Assembly: GCF_900103525.1 (NCBI RefSeq)
Contig: NZ_FNHN01000002.1
Location: 522,204-586,203 of the forward strand
Length of the DNA stretch: 64,000 bases
Source of the DNA: Bacillus sp. OK048
GTDB lineage: Bacteria > Bacillota > Bacilli > Bacillales > Cytobacillaceae
Direction of reading: 5' to 3'
This document shows, one piece after another, positions 9,109 to 18,640 of the stretch. A program made the translations under genes and the position numbers. The notes under the pieces were generated by a model that saw nothing but the letters and a program-made list of their open reading frames with translations, did no database searches and was not told the DNA's origin. Each line of letters begins with the position of its first letter. Position 1 is the stretch's first letter.

Positions 9109-10224
9109 ATGAAAGACCCACGTATTGAAAAATTAGCGAAAAATTTAATTAACTACTCTGTTGACTTACAAAAGGGTGAAAAAGTTTTAATCGAAAATTT
9201 TGGCCTGCAACGTGAGTTGGTTACGGCATTAGTCAAGGAAGCCTATCTTGCTGGTGGATATCCATTCGTTCTATTAAAAGATCAACAAGTAGATCGTGCT
9301 TTACTTCTTGGTGCAGAAGATGAGCAATTCAACATGATGGCCGATTTTGAAGCAAATGTGATGAGTAAAATGGATGCATACATAGGTCTTCGATCTGGTG
9401 ATAACATTAACGAGCAAGCGGATGTCCCAGATGATAAGGTGAAGATTCACGGAAATACAATCGGGAAAAAAGTCCATCGTGACATCCGTGTTCCGAAAAC
9501 AAAATGGGTAGTTCTACGATACCCAACATCCAATATGGCACAGTTAGCAAAAATGAGTACCGAAGCCTTTGAGGACTTCTATTTTGATGTTTGTAATTTA
9601 GATTATGGAAAAATGGATAAAGCCATGGACAGCCTTGCTGAATTGATGAACCGAACAGACAAAGTTCGTATCACAGGTCCAGGAACTGACCTTCGTTTCT
9701 CCATTAAGGACATCCCTGCCATTAAGTGTGCTGGTCTCGCAAATATTCCTGATGGAGAGGTGTATACTGCACCAGTCCGGGATTCTGTAAATGGAGTCAT
9801 TACCTATAATACCCCATCTCCTTACCAAGGATTTACATTTGAAAATGTAAAACTGACTATTAAAGATGGCAAAATTATCGAGGCTGTTGCGAATGACACT
9901 GAACGAATCAACAAGGTTTTTGATACTGATGAAGGAGCACGATATGTTGGAGAATTTGCCATCGGTGTGAATCCCTATATCTTAAATCCAATGCAGGATA
10001 TTTTGTTTGATGAAAAGATTGCTGGCAGCTTCCACTTTACACCGGGGCAATGCTATGACGAGGCTTTTAATGGAAACCATTCGAATATTCACTGGGATAT
10101 GGTGAACATTCAACGCCCTGAATACGGCGGGGGTGAAATCTATTTCGATGATGTCTTGATTCGAAAAGACGGCCTTTTCGTCATTCCTGAACTAGAAGGA
10201 TTAAACCCAGACAATTTAAAATAA
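9109..10224 (+). CDS. M29-family metallo-aminopeptidase
   Basis: A 371-aa cytoplasmic leucyl-type aminopeptidase of peptidase family M29 (AmpS/AmpT-like), somewhat shorter than the ~410-aa founding members. Likely metal ligands are in the family order: the glutamate in ARYVGEFAIG, the histidine in GSFHFTPG, and the histidine and aspartate in SNIHWDMV. GAGGA lies before the ATG. It is monocistronic, with its own promoter, and ends at a bidirectional terminator shared with murC. Confidence 0.88.
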   Translation: MKDPRIEKLAKNLINYSVDLQKGEKVLIENFGLQRELVTALVKEAYLAGGYPFVLLKDQQVDRALLLGAEDEQFNMMADFEANVMSKMDAYIGLRSGDNINEQADVPDDKVKIHGNTIGKKVHRDIRVPKTKWVVLRYPTSNMAQLAKMSTEAFEDFYFDVCNLDYGKMDKAMDSLAELMNRTDKVRITGPGTDLRFSIKDIPAIKCAGLANIPDGEVYTAPVRDSVNGVITYNTPSPYQGFTFENVKLTIKDGKIIEAVANDTERINKVFDTDEGARYVGEFAIGVNPYILNPMQDILFDEKIAGSFHFTPGQCYDEAFNGNHSNIHWDMVNIQRPEYGGGEIYFDDVLIRKDGLFVIPELEGLNPDNLK

Positions 10225-10229
10225 ATAAC

Positions 10230-10264
10230 AAAGGATGCCAGCTAATTTTCTGGCATCCTTTGTT
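10230..10264. terminator. Bidirectional terminator between the M29 gene and murC
   Basis: A 12-bp stem (AAAGGATGCCAG with CTGGCATCCTTT) over an 8-nt loop, with TTTGTTGTT on the plus strand. The two genes converge on it. Confidence 0.85.
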
Positions 10265-10265
10265 G

Positions 10266-11567
10266 TTACAAGGTTAACTGGTTTTCATAGGATTCTTGGA
10301 ATTTTTGAATATCGCCCGCACCCATAAAAACAATTACACTATTTTGGTGTTTCTCTAGCAGAGAAGTATTTTCTTCTGACAATATTTCAGCACCCTCAAT
10401 TTTCGTTTGCAGATCCTGGATTGTCAATTTTCCATGGTTTTCTCTAGCAGATCCAAAAATTTCACATAAATAGGTCTTATCTGCAAGTCTCAAGCTTTTT
10501 GCAAAATCCTCGAGGAAAGCCTGTGTTCGTGAAAACGTATGTGGCTGAAACACCGCTACAATTTCCCGATCCGGGTATTTTTGATTCGCTGCATCAATGG
10601 TAGCCTTAATTTCTGTTGGGTGATGAGCATAATCGTCAATTAATATTTGTGACCCAATTCGTTTTTCGGAGAATCTTCTCTTCACACCTTGGAAGCTGCT
10701 CAATTGTTCCTTAACAATCGAAACATCAATTTCCTCATAGTGACACACCCCAATGACCGCAAGCGCATTTAACACGCTGTGCTCCCCAAATGAGGGTATC
10801 GTAAAGGTATCGTAGAGGGTATTGCGAATAAAAACATCAAAGGTTGTTCCACTGGTGGTTTTGATAAGATTTTTGGCTTGGTAGTCATTCTCCTCGTCAA
10901 AGCCATAAAATAATACTGGAACCTTTGCTTGAATTTTTTGAAGCTGTTCATCATCCCCGTATGCGAATATCCCCTTCTTAACTTGGACGGCCATTTCCTG
11001 AAATGCTGAAAAAACATCATCAATATTGGCAAAATAATCAGGGTGATCAAAGTCAATGTTTGTCATGATTGCATAATCAGGAAAATAGGACAAAAAGTGC
11101 CTTCTATATTCACAGGCTTCGAAAACAAAATATTTAGAGTCTTCCTCACCCTTACCTGTACCGTCACCAATTAAAAACGAAGTTGGCTTTGCACCTTTAA
11201 TGACATGGGCAAGTAGACCTGTTGTTGATGTTTTACCGTGTGCACCCGTAACCGCCACGCTGGTAAAATTGTGCATAAAATCGCCTAAAAATCGGTGGTA
11301 ACGAATAATCGGTAACCCGAGCTTCATAGCCTCTTGAATTTCCTCATGTGTATCAGGAAAAGCATTACCAGCAATAATTGTCATCCCCGGTTTAATATTT
11401 TCCTTTTGAAAGGGGAGAATCTTTATTCCTGATTGTTCAAGGGCTAGTTGAGTAAAAAAGCGCTTTTCGACATCGGAGCCTTGTACATCGAAATTTATAT
11501 CATGAAGAATTTGTGCTAACGCACTCATTCCTGACCCCTTTATACCTACAAAATGGTAAATAGTCAT
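10266..11567 (-). CDS. murC: UDP-N-acetylmuramate--L-alanine ligase MurC
   Basis: MurC (433 aa) adds L-alanine to UDP-MurNAc in cytoplasmic peptidoglycan precursor synthesis. The N-terminal nucleotide-binding segment [18 protein letters not shown], the Mur ligase ATP loop [11 protein letters not shown], and the C-terminal FQPHTFSRT are all present. I choose the ATG at 11565-11567, 8 nt after GGAGG, instead of a TTG five codons upstream. In B. subtilis murC also sits beside sftA. The AT-rich 207 bp to sftA contain no other gene. Confidence 0.96.
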   Translation of the reverse strand: MTIYHFVGIKGSGMSALAQILHDINFDVQGSDVEKRFFTQLALEQSGIKILPFQKENIKPGMTIIAGNAFPDTHEEIQEAMKLGLPIIRYHRFLGDFMHNFTSVAVTGAHGKTSTTGLLAHVIKGAKPTSFLIGDGTGKGEEDSKYFVFEACEYRRHFLSYFPDYAIMTNIDFDHPDYFANIDDVFSAFQEMAVQVKKGIFAYGDDEQLQKIQAKVPVLFYGFDEENDYQAKNLIKTTSGTTFDVFIRNTLYDTFTIPSFGEHSVLNALAVIGVCHYEEIDVSIVKEQLSSFQGVKRRFSEKRIGSQILIDDYAHHPTEIKATIDAANQKYPDREIVAVFQPHTFSRTQAFLEDFAKSLRLADKTYLCEIFGSARENHGKLTIQDLQTKIEGAEILSEENTSLLEKHQNSVIVFMGAGDIQKFQESYENQLTL

Positions 11568-11789
11568 ATAAAGAACCTCCAACCAACGTCTATCTGTAAA
11601 ACAGTATATGACATCTAACTTGAAATGCTAATTTTAACCCGTATAGGGTATTGTGATACTTTAATTCACTAACGTAAAAAAATATATAAGTAATTCACAT
11701 TTAAGTATTATAACATTGTTTAGTAATAAAAACTATTTGATACTTCTTCACTTTTTATTTTTTGTTCTTGTCATCAAAAAATACGAAGA

Positions 11790-14453
11790 TTAATTTATTG
11801 TGCCGGCATCGTGCAGTGACTCTAAATCTGATTCTGTAATCAAAACTTCTCTCGGCTTGCTGCCATTAGCACTTGTAATAAAGCCATTGGATTCGAGCAT
11901 ATCCATTAGTCTTGCCGCCCGGTTATACCCGATTTTAAATCTACGTTGTAAGCTAGAGGTGGACGCAAGCCCCTGCTCAATAATAAATTCACAGGCTTCA
12001 AAAAAGAGTTCATCTTCATCCTCTGTAATCTGTGCCTTTTTTAAAAGTTCCTCTTGCTCAAATAGATAATCAGGCTCACGCTGATCTCTGACGTGTCCAA
12101 CAACAAGGTCAATTTCCTCATCTGACACATAAGTTCCTTGAAGACGAACAGGTTTTGAAGAACCATTTTCTAAAAAGAGCATGTCGCCACGGCCAAGCAA
12201 TTTCTCAGCACCACTTATATCAATAATCGTCCGAGAATCGACCTGTGATGACACAGAGAAGGCAATCCGGGTTGGAATGTTCGCTTTAATTAAGCCGGTA
12301 ATAACATCCACCGAAGGTCTTTGCGTCGCCACAATTAAATGAATCCCACATGCTCTTGCTTTTTGAGCAATCCTACAAATCGCTTCTTCAACATCTGCTG
12401 GTGACATCATCATTAAATCAGCTAATTCATCAATAATGATTACGATAAATGGCAGTTTATCAGAGTATTGCTTATGTTTGATTGCAAGCTCATTAAATCG
12501 ATTGATGTCACGAACTCCAGTATGCGCAAAAAGTTCGTAACGTCTTTCCATTTCATCAACAGCCCATTTCAATGCAGCAGTCGCTGCCTTTACATCTGTA
12601 ATAACTGGACTAACTAGATGTGGTATTCGATTATAAGGGGCAAGCTCTACCATTTTAGGGTCAATCAATAATAGCTTTACATCTTCAGGACTTGCCTTAA
12701 ACAATAAACTCACGATGATTGTGTTAATACATACACTCTTTCCGGAACCTGTAGCTCCAGCAATTAATCCATGGGGCATTTTCTTAAGGTCTGTCACGAT
12801 CGGTTTTCCGGATATATCCAAACCAAGTACAGCTGTTAACGGAGATGATGACTCTCGGAAAACTGGGCTCTGAATAATTTCATTGATTAAAACTGGCCGT
12901 GATTTTTGATTTGGCACTTCAATACCAATCGTATGTTTACCTGGGATTGGTGCTTCAATCCGAATGTCTCTTGCTGCCAGACTCAATTTGATATCATCGC
13001 TTAAGTTTGTAATTTTATTTACCTTAACGCCCGGTTCTGGTTGGACCTCAAAACGAGTCACAGCTGGTCCTTGCGTAACATTTACAACTTTTGCACCGAT
13101 ATTAAAATTTTTCAATGTTTGATTTAATAGTTCTTGTTGGTGGGTTAACCACTCCGTGTCATTTTCAACTTTGACTGGTGGACTTAACAAGTTCATTTGA
13201 GGAAACTCGTATGCATCTGACCAAACTTCTACCGTTGTTTCCGCACTTTCTCTGCTTTCGATATCATTTGATTCTGCTGGAACCACAATTGTTTCTACGA
13301 TAGCCTTTTCAGAAGGTACTTCTGTTGGCATTAATCGTCTTCTTTTGTTTTCTTCCCATTTTACTTTATCCTGTTTTAACATCATAACATTGAAAGGGAG
13401 ATGAGATCGTTTTGGTGTGTATAATTCTCTAGATTCTGGATTACTTACTTCCATTTTCGTCTCAATAGCCGGTTCATCTACAATAGCCTCATCTACGGGT
13501 CCAACCTCATTAATCTCAACTGCAGTTTCAACCTCAAAAGTCTCGACAACAGTTTCAACCTCAATAGTCTCAACTACGGGTCCAACCTCATTAATCTCAA
13601 CTGCAGTTTCAACCTCACTAGTCTCAACTACAGTTTCAACCTCACTAGTCTCATCTACAGTTTCAACCTCACTAGTCTCATCTACAGTTTCAACCTCACT
13701 AGTCTCATCTACAGTTTCAACCTCACTAGTCTCAACTACAGTTTCAACCTCACTAGTCTCAACTACAGTTTCAACCTCACTAGTTTCAACAACAGTTTCA
13801 ACCTCAAAAGACTCAACTACAGCTTCAACCTCAATAGCCTCAACTACAGTTTCAACCTCAATAGTTTCAACTACGGGTCCAAACTTAAGAGTATCGACTA
13901 TTGGTTCGACTTCAATTTTCTCACTTACTTCAGATAACCCTACTGCTGTCTCAAGTGCAGCCATTTCCACTTCAGGCACGGCATCTTTTGCCATTACATA
14001 GGAAATAGAATTAAATTGATCTTCTATTTCATCCTCTAAAAAATGACTTAACTCATGCTCGACAACTTTCTCTTTATGTCTAGCCGGTCTGCTCAAACCA
14101 AAAATAGGTGAAGGAACTTCGGTCAACTGAAATGGCTTTTTCTTCGTTGAAGGTGCACTTATTTTATTTTCTACAATACTCTTCGGTTCTGAACTTTTTA
14201 ATTCAGAACGGTGCTCAATCCTTTTTTGTCGGTCTGGTTTTACAGTTTTTGTGGTTGGAACCTCTGCTTTTACCTGTAAGTGTAGTTTCCCTTTTGGATA
14301 CTGATATGAAATTTTCGTATCTAGATGTTGACCACCCTCATGTATCTTAGGAGGAAACGACCTTTCCTGTTGCTTGTTATGTATGTCATATTCAGCATAT
14401 TCATCTTCTTTGTCCTTTATAAACTTTTGGAAAAAGTTTTGGATCCAGCTCAA
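11790..14453 (-). CDS. sftA: DNA translocase SftA (FtsK/SpoIIIE family, soluble)
   Basis: SftA is the soluble FtsK-like translocase that moves DNA away from the closing septum. No membrane segments are present. The motor shows Walker A GATGSGKS near residue 565 and Walker B VIIIDELADLM near residue 670; a winged-helix gamma domain (SLQRRFKIGYNRAARLMDMLE) is at the C terminus. The likely start is the TTG at 14451-14453, giving the MSWIQNFF that matches the B. subtilis start. The linker (about residues 195-315) carries a run of 9-aa acidic repeats of the type ETSEVETVV, encoded by a 27-bp tandem repeat that is probably length-variable. Confidence 0.93.
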   Translation of the reverse strand: MSWIQNFFQKFIKDKEDEYAEYDIHNKQQERSFPPKIHEGGQHLDTKISYQYPKGKLHLQVKAEVPTTKTVKPDRQKRIEHRSELKSSEPKSIVENKISAPSTKKKPFQLTEVPSPIFGLSRPARHKEKVVEHELSHFLEDEIEDQFNSISYVMAKDAVPEVEMAALETAVGLSEVSEKIEVEPIVDTLKFGPVVETIEVETVVEAIEVEAVVESFEVETVVETSEVETVVETSEVETVVETSEVETVDETSEVETVDETSEVETVDETSEVETVVETSEVETAVEINEVGPVVETIEVETVVETFEVETAVEINEVGPVDEAIVDEPAIETKMEVSNPESRELYTPKRSHLPFNVMMLKQDKVKWEENKRRRLMPTEVPSEKAIVETIVVPAESNDIESRESAETTVEVWSDAYEFPQMNLLSPPVKVENDTEWLTHQQELLNQTLKNFNIGAKVVNVTQGPAVTRFEVQPEPGVKVNKITNLSDDIKLSLAARDIRIEAPIPGKHTIGIEVPNQKSRPVLINEIIQSPVFRESSSPLTAVLGLDISGKPIVTDLKKMPHGLIAGATGSGKSVCINTIIVSLLFKASPEDVKLLLIDPKMVELAPYNRIPHLVSPVITDVKAATAALKWAVDEMERRYELFAHTGVRDINRFNELAIKHKQYSDKLPFIVIIIDELADLMMMSPADVEEAICRIAQKARACGIHLIVATQRPSVDVITGLIKANIPTRIAFSVSSQVDSRTIIDISGAEKLLGRGDMLFLENGSSKPVRLQGTYVSDEEIDLVVGHVRDQREPDYLFEQEELLKKAQITEDEDELFFEACEFIIEQGLASTSSLQRRFKIGYNRAARLMDMLESNGFITSANGSKPREVLITESDLESLHDAGTIN
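13510..13875 (-). repeat. 27-bp coding tandem repeat inside sftA
   Basis: About a dozen 27-bp units encode 9-residue Glu/Val/Thr repeats. Seven contain ETSEVET with almost identical codons, including a recurrent ACTAGT; the flanking units are degenerate. The nucleotide identity of the central units suggests recent expansion by slippage. Confidence 0.9.
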
Positions 14454-14574
14454 AACTATCACTCTTTCTACAATTTCTATCACTCTATTTTAACAGGTAT
14501 TATTAATTTTTCGACAAAAAATCTTAGAATAAGTCGATATAATCTCCTAATGGAAGATATTACATAAAAGCCAA

Positions 14575-14600
14575 TCAAAAAAGACCACTTATCGTGATCC
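14575..14600 (-). terminator. Terminator of ytpQ
   Basis: On the minus strand GATCAC and GTGGTC form a short hairpin overlapping the end of ytpQ, followed by TTTTTTG. Confidence 0.6.
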
Positions 14601-15407
14601 TTTATCGCCCTTATTACCTGTCTTCCCTAAAATGAATATCGGTTCTAATTCTCCATCCTCATATAAAAAGGATAACGCCGTTATTGGCACCCTTCCACTA
14701 GCAAAGAAGCTCATTGCCATTTGTGCTAAAACATCATACCCCGTATTGTTTTGAATATCAGCAATGATCAAGACATCTTGATGTGGTACTGCAAGGACCA
14801 TTGTCCCGGTAATTTTTTTTTGCATTTCATTTAAAAAGCCTTTATTTAGAATTCTACTCGCATCATACCCATCATTAGAATTTAAAAAATAAAACGTATT
14901 ACCAGCTACGTGATCTTCTTTCACTGTTGTCTCCAATGATCTGACATTAAATAAGGCAATTTCTTTAATCCGGCTAGCCTGCCAGCCTTCCTTTTCCATA
15001 ATTCGCGCATCGATTAATCTATACGTTGTCCCCATATCATAAGCGTAATATATTTTTGTTTCCGCTGTGTGCTCTTCTGTTAAAAAAGCTACACCCTCTT
15101 CCGCTTCTGTTGGAAATGAAGTAGATCGAATAACCGGAAAAATCTTTTTCTCGTGGTCAGTTAACTGGACAGTGTCCGTCATGGCCTTTAGACCTTGTAC
15201 TACATAATAAACGACTTCATCAATAGCCTTTTCTTTCTCGGTGTGCCACTTAGCAACAATCCCCGCTAATGATATTGTTATTCCTTTTCCAATCGTTTTA
15301 TGTTCGATTCGAAGTTGATCCTGTTTTCGATCATATGTTATTAGCCGATCATCTGCAGCTAAGCGTGATTCTAATTCTCGTTTCATTTTAATGCTATCCA
15401 TTTTCAT
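14589..15407 (-). CDS. ytpQ: YtpQ, DUF1444 family protein
   Basis: A 272-aa cytoplasmic protein matching YtpQ (DUF1444), which lies beside ytpP and sftA throughout Bacillus. The N-terminal part ([30 protein letters not shown]) and [13 protein letters not shown] are typical of the family. No catalytic motif can be seen, and the molecular function is unknown. GGAGGG precedes the ATG. ytpR, which normally lies between ytpQ and sftA in B. subtilis, is absent here. Confidence 0.88.
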   Translation of the reverse strand: MKMDSIKMKRELESRLAADDRLITYDRKQDQLRIEHKTIGKGITISLAGIVAKWHTEKEKAIDEVVYYVVQGLKAMTDTVQLTDHEKKIFPVIRSTSFPTEAEEGVAFLTEEHTAETKIYYAYDMGTTYRLIDARIMEKEGWQASRIKEIALFNVRSLETTVKEDHVAGNTFYFLNSNDGYDASRILNKGFLNEMQKKITGTMVLAVPHQDVLIIADIQNNTGYDVLAQMAMSFFASGRVPITALSFLYEDGELEPIFILGKTGNKGDKGSR

Positions 15408-15440
15408 TTGTATCCCTCCATACCCCCTTCATTGTACATG

Positions 15441-15473
15441 AAAAACCCTCCATCTCAAAAAAAGAAGGAGGGT
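15441..15473 (-). terminator. Terminator of ytpP
   Basis: On the minus strand ACCCTCC (15473-15467) pairs with GGAGGGT (15451-15445), followed by TTTTTCATG. It lies between ytpP and ytpQ. Confidence 0.75.
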
Positions 15474-15482
15474 AAACATTAA

Positions 15483-15797
15483 TTATTTTAGACCATTAAT
15501 AAATTCTTCGATTTCCTCTTGGGTTTTCCGATCCTTACTTACAAAACGACCAAGTTCTTTTCCATGTTCAAATGCGATAAAGCTGGGAATACCATAAACC
15601 TCTAGTTGTTGGCATAAATCAATAAACTGATCGCGGTCTATATGAATAAAAGTAAATTCGCTATGATTTGCCTCTACCTCTGGGAGAATGGGCTCAATTA
15701 CGCGGCAATCAGGGCACCAATTCGCAGAAAACATAAAAATCGTTTTTCCGCCATCGCGGAGTTCTTCAAATTGCTCCATGGACGTTAAATTTTTCAT
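15483..15797 (-). CDS. ytpP: Thioredoxin-family protein YtpP
   Basis: A 104-aa thioredoxin-fold protein with the redox motif ANWCPDCRVIEP around residues 25-36 and the cis-proline loop VYGIPSF. It is probably a cytoplasmic thiol-disulfide oxidoreductase; no signal peptide is seen. I use the ATG at 15797 (MKNLTSMEQFEEL), because an earlier in-frame ATG would overlap the GAGGAG ribosome-binding site. It follows directly after a lipoprotein gene on the same strand. Confidence 0.88.
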   Translation of the reverse strand: MKNLTSMEQFEELRDGGKTIFMFSANWCPDCRVIEPILPEVEANHSEFTFIHIDRDQFIDLCQQLEVYGIPSFIAFEHGKELGRFVSKDRKTQEEIEEFINGLK

Positions 15798-15815
15798 AGT
15801 ACAACAGCTCCTCAT

Positions 15816-16328
15816 TTATTTTTCATTTACAACTGATTTAATCATTTCTGTCATCACCGCAGCTTCATTTTTCATGCTGCTTGTTTTGATCAGGGTAGTG
15901 ATTTTTGTTCCACCGATACCAATCGTCATTTCGTTCATATCTTCTTCAAGTTTCTTAATAATTAAAAATCCAAACTGATCGTCTTTCTTAAATTGCTCAT
16001 TAATCTCTAGTTCTTTATTTTGTGCAACAGTTGCTTGATAAACGACATTACTTTGTTTGTTTTCTTGCGGATTATTAAAAAGTATATATTGTTTTGATCC
16101 ATTTTTTAATAAAATATTATTCGGAGATTCCTCATCGATTTCATAACCAAAGGGCATATAAAAGTTAATATCTCCACTTTTTTTGTTTGGCTTTTTTGCT
16201 TTTTCATTAAGTGCTTCTTTTACTACACCAATCGTTTTTTTACTTTCTGCTTTAAAATTTGATTTTCCACAGGCACTTAGTAAAAGAATCGATACGATTA
16301 CAATCAAAATGGCTTTAAAGTATTTCAG
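15816..16328 (-). CDS. Small lipoprotein, probable CTG start
   Basis: A 170-aa exported lipoprotein with a hydrophobic signal and the lipobox LLSAC, so the mature Cys is near residue 20. The remaining domain is a conserved-looking alpha/beta fold of unknown function ending in IKSVVNEK. Starting at the nearest TTG (16307) gives a signal peptide without positive charges and without a ribosome-binding site. GGAGGC at 16337-16342 is instead 8 nt from an in-frame CTG (16326-16328), which gives MKYFKAILIVIVSILLLSAC, a textbook lipoprotein signal. I therefore favour a CTG start; a stop codon lies immediately upstream of it. Confidence 0.75.
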   Translation of the reverse strand: MKYFKAILIVIVSILLLSACGKSNFKAESKKTIGVVKEALNEKAKKPNKKSGDINFYMPFGYEIDEESPNNILLKNGSKQYILFNNPQENKQSNVVYQATVAQNKELEINEQFKKDDQFGFLIIKKLEEDMNEMTIGIGGTKITTLIKTSSMKNEAAVMTEMIKSVVNEK

Positions 16329-16455
16329 CTATTTTCGCCTCCTATATACGACCAATGACCTATCTCTATCATACATTCCATAATATTTAAAAAACAAGTC
16401 TTTTGTCGATTTTCGCCGTCGGAATAGCAGAAATTTCATTTTTTGTATTCAAATA

Positions 16456-16974
16456 TCACTTCTTAGTGCCCTTTTGATAGTAATATTGGCCTACTAGAAG
16501 GTTGATAAGATGGGAAAACATCTCTGAACGGTTAATCAAACCATTCGTAAAGATTCCAACGGCCCCTTCATTTTTGCGAACATTTTCTTTTTTAGCATAA
16601 TCATCCATAACCGGACCAAGCTCTTCACCAGCTCTTAATCGTTCTGCAATTTCATTGGGTAAAAGAAACCTGGCTCCACCTGCAATAATCGGCTCCCTAT
16701 CTTTTGAAGCTAGTGCACCCCAATTACACAATAATAAACCGTGAGCGGATTCCTGTACCCCTCCCTCCAGTCCAATGCCAATATCGCCATTCCCCATTTG
16801 CAACGCACCCACTGATCGGTTAATTGCGCCCTTAATCGTCTCTTCATCAGAAAAAGGCTGTTCACTTACTCCTGAAGGAATGTCAAGACTAAGAAACTCT
16901 GTTTGTTGATAATGAAAAGCATTTTTCACTGCAGCAACTTTTGCTGGATTGTTGGAACCGATAATTATTTTCAT
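16456..16974 (-). CDS. DUF84 family protein, probable inosine/xanthosine triphosphatase
   Basis: A 172-aa protein of the DUF84/YjjX family, whose E. coli member hydrolyses ITP and XTP and keeps non-canonical purines out of nucleic acids. Family features include the start MKIIIGSNNPAKVAAVKNAF, the central GIGLEGGV and the C-terminal NEGAVGIFTNGLINR. AAGGAG 8 nt before the ATG at 16974 settles the start against an upstream in-frame ATG. The hydrolase activity is inferred from the family only. It lies downstream of ytoP, separated by a terminator-like hairpin. Confidence 0.82.
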   Translation of the reverse strand: MKIIIGSNNPAKVAAVKNAFHYQQTEFLSLDIPSGVSEQPFSDEETIKGAINRSVGALQMGNGDIGIGLEGGVQESAHGLLLCNWGALASKDREPIIAGGARFLLPNEIAERLRAGEELGPVMDDYAKKENVRKNEGAVGIFTNGLINRSEMFSHLINLLVGQYYYQKGTKK

Positions 16975-17000
16975 TTCTGATTCTCCTTTTATACACATAA

Positions 17001-17025
17001 AAGGAAGGCATAAGCATGCCTCCCC
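17001..17025 (-). terminator. Terminator of ytoP
   Basis: On the minus strand GGGAGGCAT pairs with ATGCCTTCC across a 4-nt loop, followed by TTTTATG. Confidence 0.65.
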
Positions 17026-17034
17026 ATTAAAAAT

Positions 17035-18108
17035 TTAACTGTTCGCTTTGATGGTGTCTACTGTTGTTTGGTCACAAGCCTTTACTAGTTTTACGATTAA
17101 TTCCTTCGCTGCTGCATAGTCATCGACATGGATCATAGAAGCATGTGTATGAATATAGCGTGAGCAGATGCCGATTACACCACTTGGAACACCTTCATTG
17201 GACTGATGAACGCGTCCTGCATCGGTTCCACCTTGTGAGACAAAGTATTGGTAAGGGATCTTGTTTGTTTCTGCCGTATCAAGAATAAACTCTCGCATTC
17301 CTCGGTGTGTCACCATTGATCTGTCGAGAATTCGGAGTAATGCTCCCTTGCCTAATTGACCAAATTCTGATTTACTTCCTGACATATCATTTGCTGGGCT
17401 TGCATCTAAGGCAAAAAAGATATCTGGATTAATCATATTAGCAGCCGTTTGTGCGCCACGGAGACCGACTTCCTCTTGAACCGTTGCTCCAGAATATAAA
17501 ATATTCGGTAAGGTTTCATCTTTTACTTCCTGGAGCAGTTCAATCGCAAGACCACAGCCGTATCGGTTATCCCAAGCCTTTGCGAGTATTTTCTTTTCAT
17601 TCGCCATTGGCGTAAACGGACAAATTGGCAGGATGGATTGACCAGGTCTAATCCCAATTTTTTCTGCATCCTCTCGGTCGTCAGCACCAATATCTATCAG
17701 CATATTTTTAATTTCCATTGGCTTGTTACGCTGGGATTCGTTTAGAAGATGCGGAGGAATCGAGCCTATGACTCCAATTACAGGTCCATTGTTCGTCATT
17801 ACCTGTACCCGCTGTGCTAGTAAGACCTGGCTCCACCAACCACCAAGCGGTTGAAATCTGATCATCCCATTATCCGTTATTTGCGTAACCATGAACCCGA
17901 CTTCATCCATATGCCCAGCAACCATAATGGTTGGACCCGTTTGATTACCTTTTTTAACGCCAAAAATACTGCCTAATTTATCTTGGACAATTTCATCCGA
18001 GTATTGAGCTAATTGCTCTCTCATAAAGTTTCTCACTAAATGCTCATTTCCAGATGCTCCTGGTAGTTCCGTTAACGTTTTAAAAAGATTTAATGTCTGT
18101 TCTTTCAA
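17035..18108 (-). CDS. ytoP: M42-family metallo-aminopeptidase YtoP
   Basis: A 357-aa dinuclear-zinc aminopeptidase of family M42 (glutamyl aminopeptidase/PepA type), the same length as B. subtilis YtoP. Metal and catalytic residues lie in [17 protein letters not shown], the [10 protein letters not shown] box (base plus metal-binding Glu), FALDASPA and the late [13 protein letters not shown] segments. Initiation is at TTG, 8 nt after GAGGGGG. It probably trims peptides in the cytoplasm. Confidence 0.92.
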   Translation of the reverse strand: MKEQTLNLFKTLTELPGASGNEHLVRNFMREQLAQYSDEIVQDKLGSIFGVKKGNQTGPTIMVAGHMDEVGFMVTQITDNGMIRFQPLGGWWSQVLLAQRVQVMTNNGPVIGVIGSIPPHLLNESQRNKPMEIKNMLIDIGADDREDAEKIGIRPGQSILPICPFTPMANEKKILAKAWDNRYGCGLAIELLQEVKDETLPNILYSGATVQEEVGLRGAQTAANMINPDIFFALDASPANDMSGSKSEFGQLGKGALLRILDRSMVTHRGMREFILDTAETNKIPYQYFVSQGGTDAGRVHQSNEGVPSGVIGICSRYIHTHASMIHVDDYAAAKELIVKLVKACDQTTVDTIKANS

Positions 18109-18259
18109 AGTAAGTTCCCCCTCAACTATGTATCTAAATCAATATGTATATGTTAATATTACTGAAATTTTGACTGGCTTACCACCGATTTGTTATGTTC
18201 TTTACCCTAAATGAGATATACTGGAAATAAGAGAAAAACTGAATTCTTGGAGGTGCCTT

Positions 18260-18586
18260 ATGAATTGGAAATCATTTATCCTTGGTGCCGCAGTTGGAGT
18301 CATCAGCGGCTATGCGGTGAAGGAAGTCATTTCACAAAAAACATATGTTTCACCTGAAAAAGTATTAGAAACCGTAAAAAAGCAATTCAGCCAAAATGGT
18401 CCGATTAACGGCTCTTGGATCCATATGGTCGTAGAGCCTTTTGAAAAACACCAAATCAACTATCAGGTTTATAAGGGCGGTATTTCAAAAAACAAAAATG
18501 GTGTTAATGAACAATTCGAATTTATTGCCGATGCTCAGACTGGAACACTTTTAGATGTGAAAGCCTCGTTGGATCCAGCCCTATAA
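18260..18586 (+). CDS. ytzB: YtzB, PepSY-domain-like membrane-anchored protein
   Basis: A 108-aa protein with a short N-terminal hydrophobic segment (residues 4-20, FILGAAVGVISGYAVKEV) and a small domain ending in FEFIADAQTGTLLDVKASL, the PepSY-type strand pattern. It corresponds to B. subtilis YtzB. The function is unknown; PepSY domains often act as inhibitory or metal-linked modules. GGAGGT lies before the ATG, and a terminator follows at 18596. Confidence 0.85.
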   Translation: MNWKSFILGAAVGVISGYAVKEVISQKTYVSPEKVLETVKKQFSQNGPINGSWIHMVVEPFEKHQINYQVYKGGISKNKNGVNEQFEFIADAQTGTLLDVKASLDPAL

Positions 18587-18595
18587 AAGACGTAA

Positions 18596-18630
18596 AGCCG
18601 TATCCAACAGGGGTACGGCTGTATTATTTT
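18596..18630 (+). terminator. Terminator of ytzB
   Basis: AGCCGTATCC pairs with GGGTACGGCT (18596-18605 with 18611-18620), followed by a T-rich stretch. Confidence 0.8.
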
Positions 18631-18640
18631 ATATCGTTCC

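Noticed and set aside
13417..14001. 194-aa Ser/Thr/Val repeat frame opposite sftA
   Set aside because: It is the antisense shadow of the 27-bp repeat in sftA; no ribosome-binding site, and codons follow the opposite strand.
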